From Planctomycetota bacterium (GTDB lineage: Bacteria > Planctomycetota > SZUA-567 > H5-PLA8): a DNA stretch of 64,000 nt. Positions 62,954 through 64,000 of this stretch are shown piece after piece. Position 1 is the first letter of the stretch. Every line of letters begins with the position of its first letter. Under the pieces are notes generated by a model. The model was given only the letters and a program-made list of their open reading frames with translations. It was not told the origin of the DNA and did not search any database. The position numbers were made by a program, and so were the translations under genes. The DNA lies in the NCBI GenBank assembly GCA_023150555.1, contig JAKLKQ010000009.1, positions 16,669 to 80,668 of the forward strand, given 5' to 3'.

Positions 62954-64000
62954 TCAAGGCGCGGCCGCCGCCTTGGCCAGGGCCGCGAAGTCGCCCTTCA
63001 GCGATGTGTAGAGGTTGCGCCAGAGCGGGTAGAAGCGTTCGTACACCTGCCGGTTCTGCGCGTCGGGCTCGACGGCGTCGGCCGTGCGCACCATCGCGGC
63101 GCAGGCTTCTTCGACGCTGCCGAAGCCACCCCTCCCCACCGCCGCCAGCAGCGCCGCGCCGTACGCGGGGCCTTCCGCCGCCTCCAGCGCGCGCGTGCCC
63201 TGCCCGAAGACATCGGCCAGCGTCTGCCGCCAGAAGACGTGCTTCGCGCCGCCGCCGGTGACGCGGATCTCGCCAACCGGCAGCTTCAGCGCGCGGAAGA
63301 TCTCGACCGAGTCGCGCAGACTGTAGCAGACGCCCTCGACGATCGCGCGCGTCATGGCTGCTTTGGTCGTCTGCGGCGTAATGCCGACGAAGGCACCCGT
63401 CGCGTACGGATCGGCGTGCGGCGTGCGCTCGCCGGTAAGGTACGGCAGGAACTGCAAGCCGCGGCAGCCGGCGGGTTCGGCCTGCGCGGGCTCGATCAGC
63501 AGGTCGTACGGATCGGCGTTCGCGCGGCGCGAATCGGCGATCTCCATGTGCCCAAGCGCGTTCTTGAACCACTGCAAGCTGCCGCCAGAGCTCAAACTCA
63601 CGCCCATCAGGTGCCATTTGCCCGGCACCGCGTGGCAGAAGGTATGCAGGCGCCCATTGGGATCGGTCTTCACTTCGTCTGCGTGCAGGAAGACCACGCC
63701 TGAAGTTCCCAGGCTGACGCTCGCCACGCCGCTCTTCACTACGCCCGCGCCGACGGCGCCCGCGGCCTGGTCGCCGCCGCCGCCCACCACCGGCGTGCCG
63801 GCCTTCACCGCGCCGCCCAGCGCCTTTGCGGCGGCCGCGGTGATCTTGCCGCTGATGACGGTGGACTCGTAAACCGCCGGAAGCAATCCAAGATCGAGCC
63901 CCAGCTTCGAGACGAGTTCCTTCGACCAGCCGCGCTTCGCGACGTCCAGAAGCAGCGTGCCCGACGCGTCGCTGACCTCGGTGGCGTACTCGCCGGTGAG
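62954..64000 (-). CDS. xylB: xylulokinase (FGGY family), 5' end outside the window
   Basis: The last 348 codons of an FGGY sugar kinase are present; the N-terminus runs off the right edge. Visible landmarks are DASGTLLLDVAKRGWS near the window edge, GTPVVGGGGDQAAGAVG, the adenosine/phosphate loop SLGTSGVVF, the family block LQFLPYLTGERTPHADP and the C-terminal VTGGGAKHVFWRQTLADVFG. Together they fit xylulokinase, which phosphorylates D-xylulose for the pentose phosphate pathway. It is convergent with the selenoprotein gene. Confidence 0.88.
   Translation of the reverse strand, partial: LTGEYATEVSDASGTLLLDVAKRGWSKELVSKLGLDLGLLPAVYESTVISGKITAAAAKALGGAVKAGTPVVGGGGDQAAGAVGAGVVKSGVASVSLGTSGVVFLHADEVKTDPNGRLHTFCHAVPGKWHLMGVSLSSGGSLQWFKNALGHMEIADSRRANADPYDLLIEPAQAEPAGCRGLQFLPYLTGERTPHADPYATGAFVGITPQTTKAAMTRAIVEGVCYSLRDSVEIFRALKLPVGEIRVTGGGAKHVFWRQTLADVFGQGTRALEAAEGPAYGAALLAAVGRGGFGSVEEACAAMVRTADAVEPDAQNRQVYERFYPLWRNLYTSLKGDFAALAKAAAAP

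Overview
The window is G+C-rich chromosomal DNA (about two thirds G+C by eye), with short intergenic gaps, Shine-Dalgarno sites of the AGGAG type, GTG and TTG starts, and TGA used freely as a stop. The gene set (MoxR/DUF58/transglutaminase operon, large vWA-like membrane proteins, Gfo/Idh/MocA dehydrogenases, a sulfatase, a phytanoyl-CoA dioxygenase relative, a PPi-type phosphofructokinase, RHS debris and clusters of extragenic palindromes) fits Planctomycetota or an allied phylum such as Hydrogenedentota or Lentisphaerota. There is no rRNA or marker set here, so the lineage is an inference. I found no tRNA, rRNA or CRISPR array.

Layout. 0.5-2.3 kb: an orphan RHS tip with an A+T-richer C-terminal domain and a frameshifted small membrane protein, followed by a palindrome cluster. 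2.8-9.3 kb: HEAT-repeat protein, PLP-dependent threonine-dehydratase-like enzyme, vWA-like membrane protein, thioredoxin/TPR protein, small conserved protein. 9.4-18.5 kb: alaS with a compositionally foreign internal block, an AraC regulator divergent from a PhyH-type dioxygenase, uvrD/pcrA with a JAMM peptidase, two TatA-type genes, yacG and a zinc-finger protein. 18.8-25.3 kb: a forward run of prepilin peptidase, hisH, M24 peptidase, accB, accC, PPi-type pfk and csp. 25.4-35.6 kb: sulfatase, mnmG, a membrane protein, hisA, an AsmA-like protein and a 2Fe-2S/ASKHA activator. 35.6-39.8 kb: an unusual repeat region, then a WecA-type transferase overlapping an O-antigen-ligase-like gene. 40-46.5 kb: a low-G+C orphan, a second palindrome cluster, and a reverse-strand group of two dehydrogenases, a siroheme-decarboxylase-like fusion and two Mrp/ApbC ATPases. 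46.6-51.7 kb: TgpA-like transglutaminase, DUF58 and MoxR. 51.8-62.9 kb: two copies of a MITE-like element, an esterase, a zinc-finger anti-sigma-like protein, small membrane proteins and two carbohydrate hydrolases. The window ends in a partial xylulokinase.

The best candidate for something new is at 61768-62862: a secreted thioredoxin-fold protein whose reading frame crosses a TGA directly after a Cys codon. Just downstream is a hairpin with a GGUCU apical loop, the hallmark of a bacterial SECIS element. I read it as a selenoprotein with a Cys-Sec pair. Other notable items are the paired MITE-like elements with TA flanks (one forms the 3' end of a gene), three 33-bp repeats at 35771-35869 that can be read as operators or as decayed Cys-x-x-Cys repeats, and the foreign block inside alaS.
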